DNA of 64,000 bases. It comes from Synechococcus sp. NB0720_010. Its GTDB lineage: Bacteria > Cyanobacteriota > Cyanobacteriia > PCC-6307 > Cyanobiaceae. Shown here piece after piece: positions 47,419 through 55,993 of the stretch. A model generated the notes under the pieces. It did no database searches. It was not told where the DNA came from and worked only from the letters and a program-made list of their open reading frames with translations. Location: NCBI RefSeq assembly GCF_023078835.1, contig NZ_CP090898.1, positions 1,366,045 through 1,430,044 of the forward strand, read 5' to 3'. The number at the start of each line of letters is the position of its first letter. Position 1 is the stretch's first letter. Both the position numbers and the translations under genes were made by a program.

Positions 47419-49086
47419 ATGCGCTGCAGGAGCCTGATGGGGGCAGCGGTGGCACTGGCCCTGCTGATCTGGCTGCCGCTGGGGCTGGCCGGCGTGCCTC
47501 TGGACACCCCAGACGGTTTTTTGCACCTGGGTTGGGCGGTGGGCTGGGTCAAGCAACTGCAGCAGGGCTGGCTCTGGCCCACCTGGAGTGATCTGCCATG
47601 GGCCGGTGCGGGGAGCAGTGCCCTACTGATCTACCCACCCCTATTTCGCTGGTTGGTCGGGGTGCCGCTGCTGCTAGGCCTTCCCTCCGATCACGCCCTG
47701 GCCGCAGGTCTGCTGCTGCTGCTGCTGCTGCACAACGGCGGGGTCGCTGCGCTCGCCATCCGCTGGCTCCCGAAACCGCGATGGCGCTGGGCACTGCTGA
47801 TCGCTGCCAGCCTGAATCCCTACCTCCTGGTCAACATTTATGTGCGCGGGGCCTGGCCGGAAGCCCTGGCTCAAGCCCTGCTCTGGTGGCTGGCCTTGGG
47901 GTTCTTGGGACTGCAGCACCGGCGGCCCTGGGGGTGGCCGCTGGCAGGTCTTGCGCTGGCCGGCATCACCCTGAGCAACTGGAATGCAGCTCTGTTGACC
48001 GGGGTGGCTTGGGGCCTAGCGGGCCTGCTGCTAAGGCGCAAAGCTTGGCTCTGGAGCGGCGCCCTGGGGGCCGGACTGGCGATGCCCTTTTGGTTGCCAG
48101 CACTTCAGGCGCTGCCATCCGTTCGCCCCCCAATCCCTGCGGGCCTATTGCCAGGGGAATTTTTTGCGGACATCGATGTGGGCTACCGCAGCTTTGCAGC
48201 GCTGCTCTGGATCCAAGCGGTGGCGATTGCCCTGCTGCTGCTCTGGCGCTGGATTGGCTGGCGTGGGGCCTCCCCCCTAGCCCGCTGGGGTGCCCTGTTG
48301 GCTGTCCTCTCTCTGCTGATGGGCCTCTCGATCAGCGGGCCGATCTATCAGTGGCTGCCAGCGCTGCAGCGCATTCAATTCCCCTGGCGCTGGCTCAGCC
48401 TGGGCTGGTTTGGTGCCCTGCTCTGGCTCGCCTCAGCCGCCGAGCAAGCCCCGGGCACCAACCGAACCCGACCTGCTGCTCTCAGCCTGATCGGTCTGGC
48501 TGCCGCCGGCTGCTGGTTCGACGGGCTCTGGCGCTTCCGCAGCAATCTCTGGGGCCATGCCCCGAGCGCCAGCGAGCGGATGGCCCTGCGCAGCCTGCTG
48601 CGCTGTGATCCCCTGACACCCTGCCCAGCAGGCGTGGCTGCGCTGCCTAAGGAGGGGGAACTGGCCAAGCGCTTTGTGGCCCTGCCCGATGGCCGCGTTG
48701 CCCTGAGCGGCGTACCGGACTACAGCCCCGCCGGGGTCCCTGAGTCGTCTTGGAACAAGCGGCTGGCCATTTTTTGGCTGCCGACCTGGCCGCAAACCCA
48801 CTGGGCCGAATGGTCTGGGCAAGGCAGGCTCACACTGCTGGAACGCACGCCGCGCAGCCGGGTGCTGGAGGTGAACGCCACCAGCTCCGGCCGGCTGCGA
48901 ATCATGCAGTGGGCCCATCCCAGCTGGCGGGTTCAGGTCAACGGCGGTCAAGGCTGGAGCGATCCGCTGCCGGCGGGAGCGAGGGATTCCGAGGGCTGGA
49001 TCAGCGTCGAACTGCCGGCCGGCCGCTCCCACGTGGCCTTGAGCTACGGCCAGCTGCGATCAGGGCCCGTACGATCCCGGCCATGA
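47419..49086 (+). CDS. Polytopic membrane protein, PTPS-related/GT-C-like
   Basis: 555 residues from ATG 47419; the in-frame upstream region is open only because it is antisense to the GC-rich fusion gene. An alternative ATG is at 47437. About 10-11 membrane helices in the first 380 residues; 'VPLDTPDGFLHLGWAVGWV' at residues 26-44 carries the Asp-...-His loop after helix 1 that is characteristic of GT-C glycosyltransferases and of the '6-pyruvoyl-tetrahydropterin synthase-related membrane protein' family. The last about 175 residues ('LTLLERTPRSRVLEVNATSS', then 'GWISVELPAGRSHVALSYG') form a periplasmic beta-rich domain as in YfhO-like proteins. Probably transfers a sugar from a lipid-phosphate donor. 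Overlaps the GtrB-like gene by ATGA. Confidence 0.78.
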   Translation: MRCRSLMGAAVALALLIWLPLGLAGVPLDTPDGFLHLGWAVGWVKQLQQGWLWPTWSDLPWAGAGSSALLIYPPLFRWLVGVPLLLGLPSDHALAAGLLLLLLLHNGGVAALAIRWLPKPRWRWALLIAASLNPYLLVNIYVRGAWPEALAQALLWWLALGFLGLQHRRPWGWPLAGLALAGITLSNWNAALLTGVAWGLAGLLLRRKAWLWSGALGAGLAMPFWLPALQALPSVRPPIPAGLLPGEFFADIDVGYRSFAALLWIQAVAIALLLLWRWIGWRGASPLARWGALLAVLSLLMGLSISGPIYQWLPALQRIQFPWRWLSLGWFGALLWLASAAEQAPGTNRTRPAALSLIGLAAAGCWFDGLWRFRSNLWGHAPSASERMALRSLLRCDPLTPCPAGVAALPKEGELAKRFVALPDGRVALSGVPDYSPAGVPESSWNKRLAIFWLPTWPQTHWAEWSGQGRLTLLERTPRSRVLEVNATSSGRLRIMQWAHPSWRVQVNGGQGWSDPLPAGARDSEGWISVELPAGRSHVALSYGQLRSGPVRSRP

Positions 49087-50039
49087 ACACCGCAGCCCGC
49101 CCACCTCGGCCGCTGATCAGCGCGGTGGTTCCCTTTTTGAACGAGGCCGCGACCCTGCCGGTCCTATTTGCGGAACTCGAGCAGCAACTTGGCGCCCTGG
49201 GGCTTCCCTGGGAGCTGGTGTTGGTGGATGACGGCAGCAGCGATGGATCGTTAGAGGTGGTGCGCGCCCAGCTGGAGCAACGGCCTCAACTGAAAGCGAC
49301 GGTGCTCAGCCTCTCGCGCAATTTCGGCAAGGAGGCGGCCCTGACTGCTGGCCTACAGGCGAGCCGCGGCGATGTGGTGGTACCCCTGGATGCAGACCTG
49401 CAGGACCCCCCCGAGCTGATCGGCGCCATGCTCAAGCAATGGCGGCAAGGCTTTGACGTGGTCTACGCCGTGCGACGCCGGCGGGCGGGCGAGAGCAGCA
49501 CGAAGCGCTTCACGGCCTTTGGCTTTTATCGGCTAATGGGACGGTTAAGCAGCACGGCCATCCCCGCAGACACCGGCGACTTCCGGCTGATGGATCGCTG
49601 CGTGGTCGAGGCCTTGCTGCAGCTGCCCGAGCGCAGCCGCTTCATGAAGGGCCTGTTCGCCTGGGTGGGGTTCCGCCAAAGCGCCATCCACTACGACCGT
49701 GATGCCCGACAAGGTGGTAAGAGCAACTGGAATTACTGGAAGCTCTGGAACTTCGCCCTCGATGGCATCACCTCCTTCAGCCGGGTACCCCTGCAGGTCT
49801 TGAGTGGCAGTGGAGTAGCGATCGCCTGCGTGGCGCTGCTCTATGGCAGCTGGATGGTGCTGCGCACGTTGGTCTTTGGCATCGATCTACCCGGCTATGC
49901 CTCGTTGATGACCGCCGTGCTGTTTCTCGGGGGCGTTCAACTCATTGGCCTGGGGGTGCTGGGTGAATACCTCGGCCGGGTCTTCGAAGAGGTGAAAGCC
50001 AGGCCGCTCTATTTGGTTCGAGAGCGCTGGGAACAGTGA
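49083..50039 (+). CDS. GtrB/DPM1-like GT2, polyprenyl-phosphate glycosyltransferase
   Basis: 318 residues from ATG 49083. The GT2 domain has 'ISAVVPFLNEAATLPVLFAE', 'ELVLVDDGSSDGSLEVV', 'GDVVVPLDADLQDPPELIGA' (D-x-D, about residues 98-117) and 'DTGDFRLMDRCVVEALLQLP'. Two C-terminal helices ('VLSGSGVAIACVALLYGSWM' and 'SLMTAVLFLGGVQLIGLGVL') anchor it in the membrane. This layout is that of GtrB/DPM1 enzymes that make undecaprenyl-phosphate-sugar donors, used by GT-C enzymes on the other face of the membrane. The coupled membrane protein at 47419 is a candidate acceptor-side partner. Confidence 0.92.
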   Translation: MNTAARPPRPLISAVVPFLNEAATLPVLFAELEQQLGALGLPWELVLVDDGSSDGSLEVVRAQLEQRPQLKATVLSLSRNFGKEAALTAGLQASRGDVVVPLDADLQDPPELIGAMLKQWRQGFDVVYAVRRRRAGESSTKRFTAFGFYRLMGRLSSTAIPADTGDFRLMDRCVVEALLQLPERSRFMKGLFAWVGFRQSAIHYDRDARQGGKSNWNYWKLWNFALDGITSFSRVPLQVLSGSGVAIACVALLYGSWMVLRTLVFGIDLPGYASLMTAVLFLGGVQLIGLGVLGEYLGRVFEEVKARPLYLVRERWEQ

Positions 50040-51082
50040 TGGCCAAAGGACTGCCCCTACTCCTCATTGCCGACACCAGCGTCCCGGAGGCGCTGGGCAG
50101 CAAGTTTCTGCGGGGAGCCCAGCAGGCCGGCCTGGATCCGGAGCGCGACCTGTTGGTGGCCTACACGTCCCCCGCGCCGGCCTTCTCGCCGAGCATGGGC
50201 CGGCTGCGCGGGAAGGTCTTTTACCGGCTAGCCGATCGGCGCAGCTGGGAATGGTGGGGCTTCCAAAGGCAGCTGATCGCACTGATCGAGCAGCACAAAC
50301 CCAGGCTGGTGCTGGTCACGGGCATCTTGCCCCTAGCGCCGCAGGTGTTCCAAGCCATTCGCGCATCCGGGGGACGGATCGTGAATTACCTCACGGACGA
50401 TCCGTGGAATCCGATTCACCGGCGCCGCTGCTTTCTGCGCAACCTGAAGGACTACGACCACCTCTTCAGCACCAAAGAAGCGCTGCGGCAGCGACTGGAA
50501 GCGGCAGGCACCCCAAGCACCAGTTGGCTCCCCTTTGCCTACGACCCTGAACTGCATCACCCGATCGACGTAACCGATCCCGAAGCAGCTGATGTGCTGT
50601 TTGTGGGTACAGGCGCTGCAGAACGACTGCCCTGGCTCGAGGTCTTGGCTGATCTGCCTGGAGTGCGCCGCCGCATCCACGGCAACAGCTGGGAAGGCTT
50701 GAGCACACCGGGCTGGGAGAAGGGGCCAGCTGTGGTGGGTGGGGACTACTGCCGGGCAATCAGTTCAGCCCGGATTGTGTTGGGGTTGCTCAGGCAGGCC
50801 AATGGCGACCTCTCGACGGATCGCTCCTACGAGATCGGCGCCATCGGTGGCTGCGGGCTCTACCAGGACACAAACGAACATCGGACTCTGCTCGAGAACT
50901 ACCCGGACGCAGGCTTCTTCAAGGACCCCACCGAATTGAGAGCACGGGTTCAAACTCTGCTCAGCAATATGGAGCTGCAACAACAGTTGCGGCAAGCCGG
51001 TGCTGTGGCCTTGCGCAAAGCAGAGGAGACCTACGGCGCCAGGCTGCGCACGATCCTGGATTGGAGCCAGGCAAACCCATGA
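50039..51082 (+). CDS. CgeB-like glycosyltransferase
   Basis: 347 residues. ATG 50039 overlaps the upstream TGA (TGATG); a GTG one codon earlier is a possible alternative. Conserved elements are 'RIVNYLTDDPWNPIHRRRCF' (about residues 112-131), 'LKDYDHLFSTKEALRQRLEA', 'SWLPFAYDPELHHPIDVTDP', 'DVLFVGTGAAERLPWLEVL' and 'SYEIGAIGGCGLYQDTNEHR' with 'FFKDPTELRARVQTLLSN', which together fit the CgeB/PF13524-type GT-B proteins (Y-D-P-x-x-H plus E-x-x-A-x-G-G). Donor is unknown. Confidence 0.82.
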   Translation: MAKGLPLLLIADTSVPEALGSKFLRGAQQAGLDPERDLLVAYTSPAPAFSPSMGRLRGKVFYRLADRRSWEWWGFQRQLIALIEQHKPRLVLVTGILPLAPQVFQAIRASGGRIVNYLTDDPWNPIHRRRCFLRNLKDYDHLFSTKEALRQRLEAAGTPSTSWLPFAYDPELHHPIDVTDPEAADVLFVGTGAAERLPWLEVLADLPGVRRRIHGNSWEGLSTPGWEKGPAVVGGDYCRAISSARIVLGLLRQANGDLSTDRSYEIGAIGGCGLYQDTNEHRTLLENYPDAGFFKDPTELRARVQTLLSNMELQQQLRQAGAVALRKAEETYGARLRTILDWSQANP

Positions 51083-52284
51083 AGATCACCATCGTCGTGG
51101 GGGGGCGCTGGCATGCCTTTGACCTGGCCCGGGAGCTGCAGCAAGCCGGTCACCTGCACCGCCTCATCACCAATTACCCGCGCTGGTTTGTCCAGCGCTG
51201 GGGAATCCCCAAAGACAACGTCGTCAGCCTGCCGCTCACCTTCTGGGTGGTGAAAGCGATCTACAAGCTGGGCGGCGAAGCCTTAATGATGCGCTGCCAG
51301 TGGCATGTGCATCGCTGGTTTGCCCGAAGGGCGCTCAAGCACCTGAAAGGCAGCGAGTTAATCCACGGCTGGTCGCAGTGGAGCGAACCAAGCCTCGCCT
51401 GGGCGAAGCAACGTGGGATCCCAACAGTGCTGGAGCGCTCCTCCGCCCACATCCTTGAGCAGAGCCGGCTGCTGAACGAAGAGCATCGCCGCCTCGGCTT
51501 GCAGTGGGCAGCAACGCACCCGCGGATCGAGGCGATGGAACTGCGGGAGTACGAGCTCTGCGCGCAGGTGGCTGTTCCCAGCCTGTTCGTGGAGCGCAGC
51601 TTTCTGGAGCGGGGCTGGTCCGCAAAGCGCCTCTTTCGCAACGCCCTGGGGGTCGACCTGAGCCGTTTCAAGGCTCCGGAGCAAGCCCCCCGCCCACCCG
51701 AAGTGAGTGGCTTGAGGGTGATCTACGCGGGTTCACTGTCCGTGCGTAAGGGAATCCCCGATCTGCTTGAGGGGTTTAAGCAAGCGAACATTGCTGACGC
51801 CACCTTGACCCTGGTGGGCGGCGAGACCCCCGAACTGGAGGGTCTGCTGAAGCAGCAAAACCATCAGGTGCGATGCCTCGGTCACCTTCCCCAGGCCGCA
51901 CTGGTGGAGCACTACGCCGCAGCGCACTGCTTTGTGATGGCCTCCATCGAGGAAGGGATGGCGATGGTGCAGATGCAGGCCCTGGCCTGCGGCCTGCCGC
52001 TGATTTGCACGACGAACACCGGTGGCGAGGACCTGCTCAGGCTGCAGGGCAGCGGCTCAGTGCAACGTGACCATGACGTTGAAGAATTCCCCGCCGGTTA
52101 TCTGGTCCCCATCCACCGTCCCGATGCCATTTCCTGGTGCCTGCAGGCACTCGCCCAAACCAGCAGCCTCTGGGAGCAGAAGCGTAAAGCCGCGCTGGAC
52201 CTGGCACGAAGCGAGCTGAGCTGGAGTGCCTATGGCAACCGCGCGATCGCCAACTACCAGGCCCTGCTCGAGGACAAGGGCTGA
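51079..52284 (+). CDS. Glycosyltransferase family 4
   Basis: 401 residues from ATG 51079 (MKITIVVGGRWHAFDLAREL), overlapping the upstream stop by ATGA. 'ELIHGWSQWSEPSLAWAKQR', 'PTVLERSSAHILEQSRLLNE' and 'VAVPSLFVERSFLERGW' belong to the N-terminal domain; 'VIYAGSLSVRKGIPDLLEGF' (about residues 221-240) and 'CFVMASIEEGMAMVQMQAL' (about 291-309) form the donor site (E-x7-E: EEGMAMVQMQA). Retaining GT4. It is the fourth gene of the seven-kilobase plus-strand chain. Confidence 0.9.
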   Translation: MKITIVVGGRWHAFDLARELQQAGHLHRLITNYPRWFVQRWGIPKDNVVSLPLTFWVVKAIYKLGGEALMMRCQWHVHRWFARRALKHLKGSELIHGWSQWSEPSLAWAKQRGIPTVLERSSAHILEQSRLLNEEHRRLGLQWAATHPRIEAMELREYELCAQVAVPSLFVERSFLERGWSAKRLFRNALGVDLSRFKAPEQAPRPPEVSGLRVIYAGSLSVRKGIPDLLEGFKQANIADATLTLVGGETPELEGLLKQQNHQVRCLGHLPQAALVEHYAAAHCFVMASIEEGMAMVQMQALACGLPLICTTNTGGEDLLRLQGSGSVQRDHDVEEFPAGYLVPIHRPDAISWCLQALAQTSSLWEQKRKAALDLARSELSWSAYGNRAIANYQALLEDKG

Positions 52285-53249
52285 TGGAAATCACGATCAT
52301 CCTGCCGGTCTATGGCCGCTCGGAGCTGCTAGGCCCGGCACTGGAGAGCGTGCTGCAGCTGCAAGATCCAGGCTGGCAGCTGTTGATCGCCGATGACGGC
52401 TCTGACGCGGACACGCAAGCTTTTATCAAAGGCTGGATCGACTCTCAGAACCACGACACGCGGGTGCAGTGGGTAAGGCGCCCCCAAAACCTGGGACTGT
52501 TCGGGAACTTGAACCGCGCGATCGAAGAGAGCCAAAGCGAATGGGTGCTGCTGCTCTGCAGTGACGACCTGCTGTTACCCCATGCCATAGAGCGGATTAA
52601 TGAGATGTGTGAACGCTGGTCCGATGCAGGACTGATCCTCTCGACCTATGAATCCATCAATGAGGACGGGAGTCCACGGCCGGCAGACAGCGCCTGGCAC
52701 CACGCGCAGGTGAGCCAGGAAACATCGTTGGTGCAGCCTGAGCGGTTCGTGCCTGCACTGCTGCGGCTTGGGAGCTTGAACGGGAACCTCAGCGGAATGG
52801 CCTTCAGCCGCAGCCACTGGCGCGCAGCGGGCCCCTTTCGCGAGGATTGGCGCCATGCGGCGGATTGGGAATGGCTGCTGCGGGCGACCGAACGCCAGCC
52901 CGTAGTGCTGAACCGGGTGCCGATCGCTCAGGTGAGGACCCATGAGCGGCAGCTCTCAAACAGCAACCGGCGCAGCGGCCATGAATTGCAAGAGGTGGCG
53001 TCGGTGGTGCAGCAGTTACGCGAGCACCCCCTGTTAAGCGATGAACCACGTCGCCACCGCTGGGCCGCCCACGTGATGCAGTTTCAGCTCTGGAACGTGC
53101 TGAAGCAATTCAGGCAAACAAGACCCAAAGAGCTGAAGCAAAGCCTTAAGGACATCCACCAGTCCGCCGGCCTCCGGCAGACTGTCTGGACATTGGTTCG
53201 ATGGCTGCCCGCACGATGGCGACGACTGCCGCGCACAAGCGCACCTTGA
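52284..53249 (+). CDS. Glycosyltransferase family 2
   Basis: 321 residues from ATG 52284 (TGATG overlap). 'ITIILPVYGRSELLGPALES', 'WQLLIADDGSDADTQAFIKG' and 'EWVLLLCSDDLLLPHAIERI' (SDD metal site, about residues 90-100), then 'GNLSGMAFSRSHWRAAGPF' and 'DWRHAADWEWLLRATERQP' (D-W-E-W-L catalytic base region). Inverting GT-A fold. Composition matches the GC-rich core. Probable role: addition of one repeat-unit sugar. Confidence 0.88.
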   Translation: MEITIILPVYGRSELLGPALESVLQLQDPGWQLLIADDGSDADTQAFIKGWIDSQNHDTRVQWVRRPQNLGLFGNLNRAIEESQSEWVLLLCSDDLLLPHAIERINEMCERWSDAGLILSTYESINEDGSPRPADSAWHHAQVSQETSLVQPERFVPALLRLGSLNGNLSGMAFSRSHWRAAGPFREDWRHAADWEWLLRATERQPVVLNRVPIAQVRTHERQLSNSNRRSGHELQEVASVVQQLREHPLLSDEPRRHRWAAHVMQFQLWNVLKQFRQTRPKELKQSLKDIHQSAGLRQTVWTLVRWLPARWRRLPRTSAP

Positions 53250-53908
53250 TGGCCCAGCGCTCCGATGCGCGCCTCGCAGAGCTGATCGCCACTCGGATTC
53301 TGCCGAACTACACCAGCAAAACACTCCTGGATATCGGCTGCGGCGACGGGATCGTTAGCAGGTATCTTCCAAGCCAATGTGAGTACACAGGCCTGGATAT
53401 CACTGATGCCTGCATCTACGAACAACGCCACGACAATCCCAAGGTTCGCTATGTGCAAACCGATCAGATTCCTGATCTGATGCGTAGCGAAGGTCCTTGG
53501 GACACAGTGCTCTTACTGGATGTCATTGAACACACACGGCGATTCACGCCACTCTTTGAGTTAGCCCTGACGCGCGCCAATCAACAGGTGGTCGTCAGCC
53601 TGCCGAATGAGCTCTTCGTTCTGGACCGAATCAGAATGCTGCGAGGACACGAACTCAATGCCCACAGCCTGGACTTACTGAATCAGCCCGAGGGCTTCAA
53701 ACATCAGTTCATCGTCAATATCGCTAAAGCCCGCAGACTTCTCAGCGAGAAAGCCGAAGCCGCCGGCTTTGCACTCACGGAGGAGGTCCTTCGCCCCCTA
53801 GTCAGCAAGCGCAGCATCCATCAACCCATCCTTTGGGGCATCCGCCAGCTCAGCTCTGACCAGCTCTGGAGTATGGGCAGCGTCTTTGTGTTTCAGCGCC
53901 AGGGCTGA
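53249..53908 (+). CDS. Class I SAM-dependent methyltransferase
   Basis: 219 residues from ATG 53249, which overlaps the GT2 stop (TGATG); the 16-codon extension upstream lies inside the GT2 gene. Motif I is 'KTLLDIGCGDGIVSRYL' (about residues 23-39), then 'YTGLDITDACIYEQRH', 'WDTVLLLDVIEHTRRFTPLF' (LEH-type motif) and 'QQVVVSLPNELFVLDRI'. Type 11 methyltransferase, last gene of the GC-rich plus-strand chain. It probably methylates a sugar or carries out a capping reaction. Confidence 0.85.
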   Translation: MAQRSDARLAELIATRILPNYTSKTLLDIGCGDGIVSRYLPSQCEYTGLDITDACIYEQRHDNPKVRYVQTDQIPDLMRSEGPWDTVLLLDVIEHTRRFTPLFELALTRANQQVVVSLPNELFVLDRIRMLRGHELNAHSLDLLNQPEGFKHQFIVNIAKARRLLSEKAEAAGFALTEEVLRPLVSKRSIHQPILWGIRQLSSDQLWSMGSVFVFQRQG

Positions 53909-54089
53909 GCCAAAAACATGCAAACCAACGCAAGACAAGTCCGTGCAACGCGCGATCGACTGGATGCTGTATTGGGCCACTTACGCGCGGCGCTCGCGGA
54001 CTGAGCCACAATCAATGCAGGCATACAGAGCTAGTCAATCACTAAGGACTGGAGCACAGCTATAGTGCTCATACGCAAGGAAGCGAGAC

Positions 54090-55106
54090 GTGGATAGCCA
54101 GGCGCAAGAAGTCTCAGGAGCCGAATGGCCCAAGACTTCACAAAGCAAAGAGTGCGCCATACTTCTCCTCGGATTCAACAGGCCCGATCTACTACAGGAG
54201 GCGATCAAGAGATTAAAAGACTTCGGATATTCAAACCTTTGGATATCCATTGATGGGCCGCGTCCAGGGAACGTAAAAGACAGAGCAGGATATGGATATT
54301 GCGGAGAGATTGCAATCCGAGAACAAGAAGACCCACTAAAGAGGCATATATCACCAGTAAATAAGGGATGCCGAGACGGAGTTATAGAGGGAATTAGCTG
54401 GTTCTTCAAGAACAATAGGGAAGGTATAATATTGGAGGACGATGTAGAGATTGGATCAGAGTATATGGAGATCATGGCTGGAATGCTGAAATACTACAGG
54501 AGCAATAAAAGAATATGGAGCATCTCTAGTCATTGCGACCCGGTGGATGCACAAGGGCAGGGAGAATACCTGAGGTTTTATCAATCAGATTTGTGTCGAG
54601 TTGGATACGGCTGGGCGTCGTGGGCTGACCGGTGGGAAGAGCATCGCACTTGGCTTGAAAGAAATAGTAAGGTGGGACGGATTAGGACATTTACAAGACT
54701 ACCCAGAGGGGTGAGGACAAAAGATTTTTGTTTAAAGATCTATGCCTGCCGTAAAGGGCACATGGACGCATGGGATTATGAGTGGAACCTGTCGCACCTG
54801 AGAAATAGGTCTAGATCAATAACGCCACTCGCAATCTGTGGAATTAATCATGGCTTCAGAAAGGACGGAACGCATACACATAGCTGTCCGCCACCATGGA
54901 CCAAAGTAAGCCGCTGGAAGCAAGAGAGTCGGTATCTCGTGTATGGAGATTGGTTCCATGTAGACAGAGAATTGCTTTATTCAAATTGTGGAATTGTAAC
55001 CAGCAGTAGCTGGTCGGTGGAGCTAATAAGCCTGATATGGTATCTTGTTTACAATAAGATAGCCGCTCCTGTTCGCAAAGCTAAATGGAGGCTCAAACGG
55101 GGATGA
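54090..55106 (+). CDS. GT-A-fold glycosyltransferase ('GWASW' family, copy 2)
   Basis: 338 residues starting with GTG 54090, preceded by AAGGAAG at good spacing. Shares with the genes at 44051 and 55990: 'ILLLGFNRPDLLQEAIKRL', 'LWISIDGPRPGNVKDRAGYG', 'NKGCRDGVIEGISWFFKNNR', 'EGIILEDDVEIGSEYMEIMA' (metal-binding EDD), 'GYGWASWADRWEEHRTWLE' and 'MDAWDYEWNLSHLRN'. It begins the AT-rich right-hand segment, 181 bp after the GC-rich chain ends, so a promoter probably lies in 53909-54089. Acceptor unknown. Confidence 0.82.
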   Translation: MDSQAQEVSGAEWPKTSQSKECAILLLGFNRPDLLQEAIKRLKDFGYSNLWISIDGPRPGNVKDRAGYGYCGEIAIREQEDPLKRHISPVNKGCRDGVIEGISWFFKNNREGIILEDDVEIGSEYMEIMAGMLKYYRSNKRIWSISSHCDPVDAQGQGEYLRFYQSDLCRVGYGWASWADRWEEHRTWLERNSKVGRIRTFTRLPRGVRTKDFCLKIYACRKGHMDAWDYEWNLSHLRNRSRSITPLAICGINHGFRKDGTHTHSCPPPWTKVSRWKQESRYLVYGDWFHVDRELLYSNCGIVTSSSWSVELISLIWYLVYNKIAAPVRKAKWRLKRG

Positions 55107-55993
55107 CATCGCAAGAAAATGATATGGAACAACTTTTCGGATTTTTCAGCGAATGCACATCGCACTGGAATTTCCTAAGAAACATGAAGCATGTAGACTG
55201 GCTAAAGATATCTAGACAATATTATACTTGGAAGGGCAGAGAGAAAGGAGGATCTGCAATTCCAAGATTAGTGCATCAGATTTGGCTGGGTGCGCCACCA
55301 CCAGCAGAGGTAAGACTTTTAATGGATAGGTGGCGCGACAACCCATATGGTTTTGAATATAAGTTGTGGCGAGATCAAGACATCGATAAAGAGGGTCTTG
55401 ATCTGAATGATTTATATATGAGGGCGAAAAATCCGGCAACAAGAAGCGACATAGCACGTTATGAGATTTTAAAGAGATATGGCGGAATCTACGTTGACGC
55501 AGATGTTGAACTTATTAAGAATATGGAAGATGTTCTGCGTGGCAGTTCCTTTGTAGCGGGATGCCACCCTTGTCCCGACAACGGTGACGTAGAGGTTGGG
55601 AATGCAGTGATAGCATCATCAAAAGACGGAAGAGTAGTAACGGAGATAGTTAAAGAGCTGAGCCTGCTGAAGGAGGTTGATGAAAAGGATGCGATGACAA
55701 TTATCAAGGCTTCTGGCCCACTAATGCTAACGCGGGTCTTACTAGGAAATGAAAATGATAGTTCAGTAGGGATACTCCCTTCAAATCACTTCTACCCGTT
55801 TCCTGGTTTTCTGAAGGACACACATGAAGATGCTAGATCTTTTGCAGTGAGTAGCACTTATACAATCCATCACTGGAACTGTTCGTGGATGAAATACTTA
55901 GGAACCAAGCGAAAGCGAACAAGGGTGCCGACTGTAGTTAGACATGTGATCGATAGATTGAAGCAGTCAATAACCAAAAAAGGGAAGACATGA
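55103..55993 (+). CDS. Glycosyltransferase family 32-like (DXD-containing)
   Basis: 296 residues from ATG 55103 (MTSQENDMEQ), overlapping the upstream stop as ATGA. 'AIPRLVHQIWLGAPPPAEVR' (about residues 51-70) is the GT32 opening (IPKxIHQIWxG), 'ATRSDIARYEILKRYGGIYV' followed by 'DADVELIKNMEDVLRG' gives the Y-G-G-x-Y-x-D-x-D catalytic block (about residues 127-150), and 'GNAVIASSKDGRVVTEIVKE' and 'ASGPLMLTRVLL' are the later conserved blocks (GP...LT). Related to OCH1-type and capsular mannosyl/galactosyltransferases. Lies between two 'GWASW' family genes. Confidence 0.9.
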   Translation: MTSQENDMEQLFGFFSECTSHWNFLRNMKHVDWLKISRQYYTWKGREKGGSAIPRLVHQIWLGAPPPAEVRLLMDRWRDNPYGFEYKLWRDQDIDKEGLDLNDLYMRAKNPATRSDIARYEILKRYGGIYVDADVELIKNMEDVLRGSSFVAGCHPCPDNGDVEVGNAVIASSKDGRVVTEIVKELSLLKEVDEKDAMTIIKASGPLMLTRVLLGNENDSSVGILPSNHFYPFPGFLKDTHEDARSFAVSSTYTIHHWNCSWMKYLGTKRKRTRVPTVVRHVIDRLKQSITKKGKT

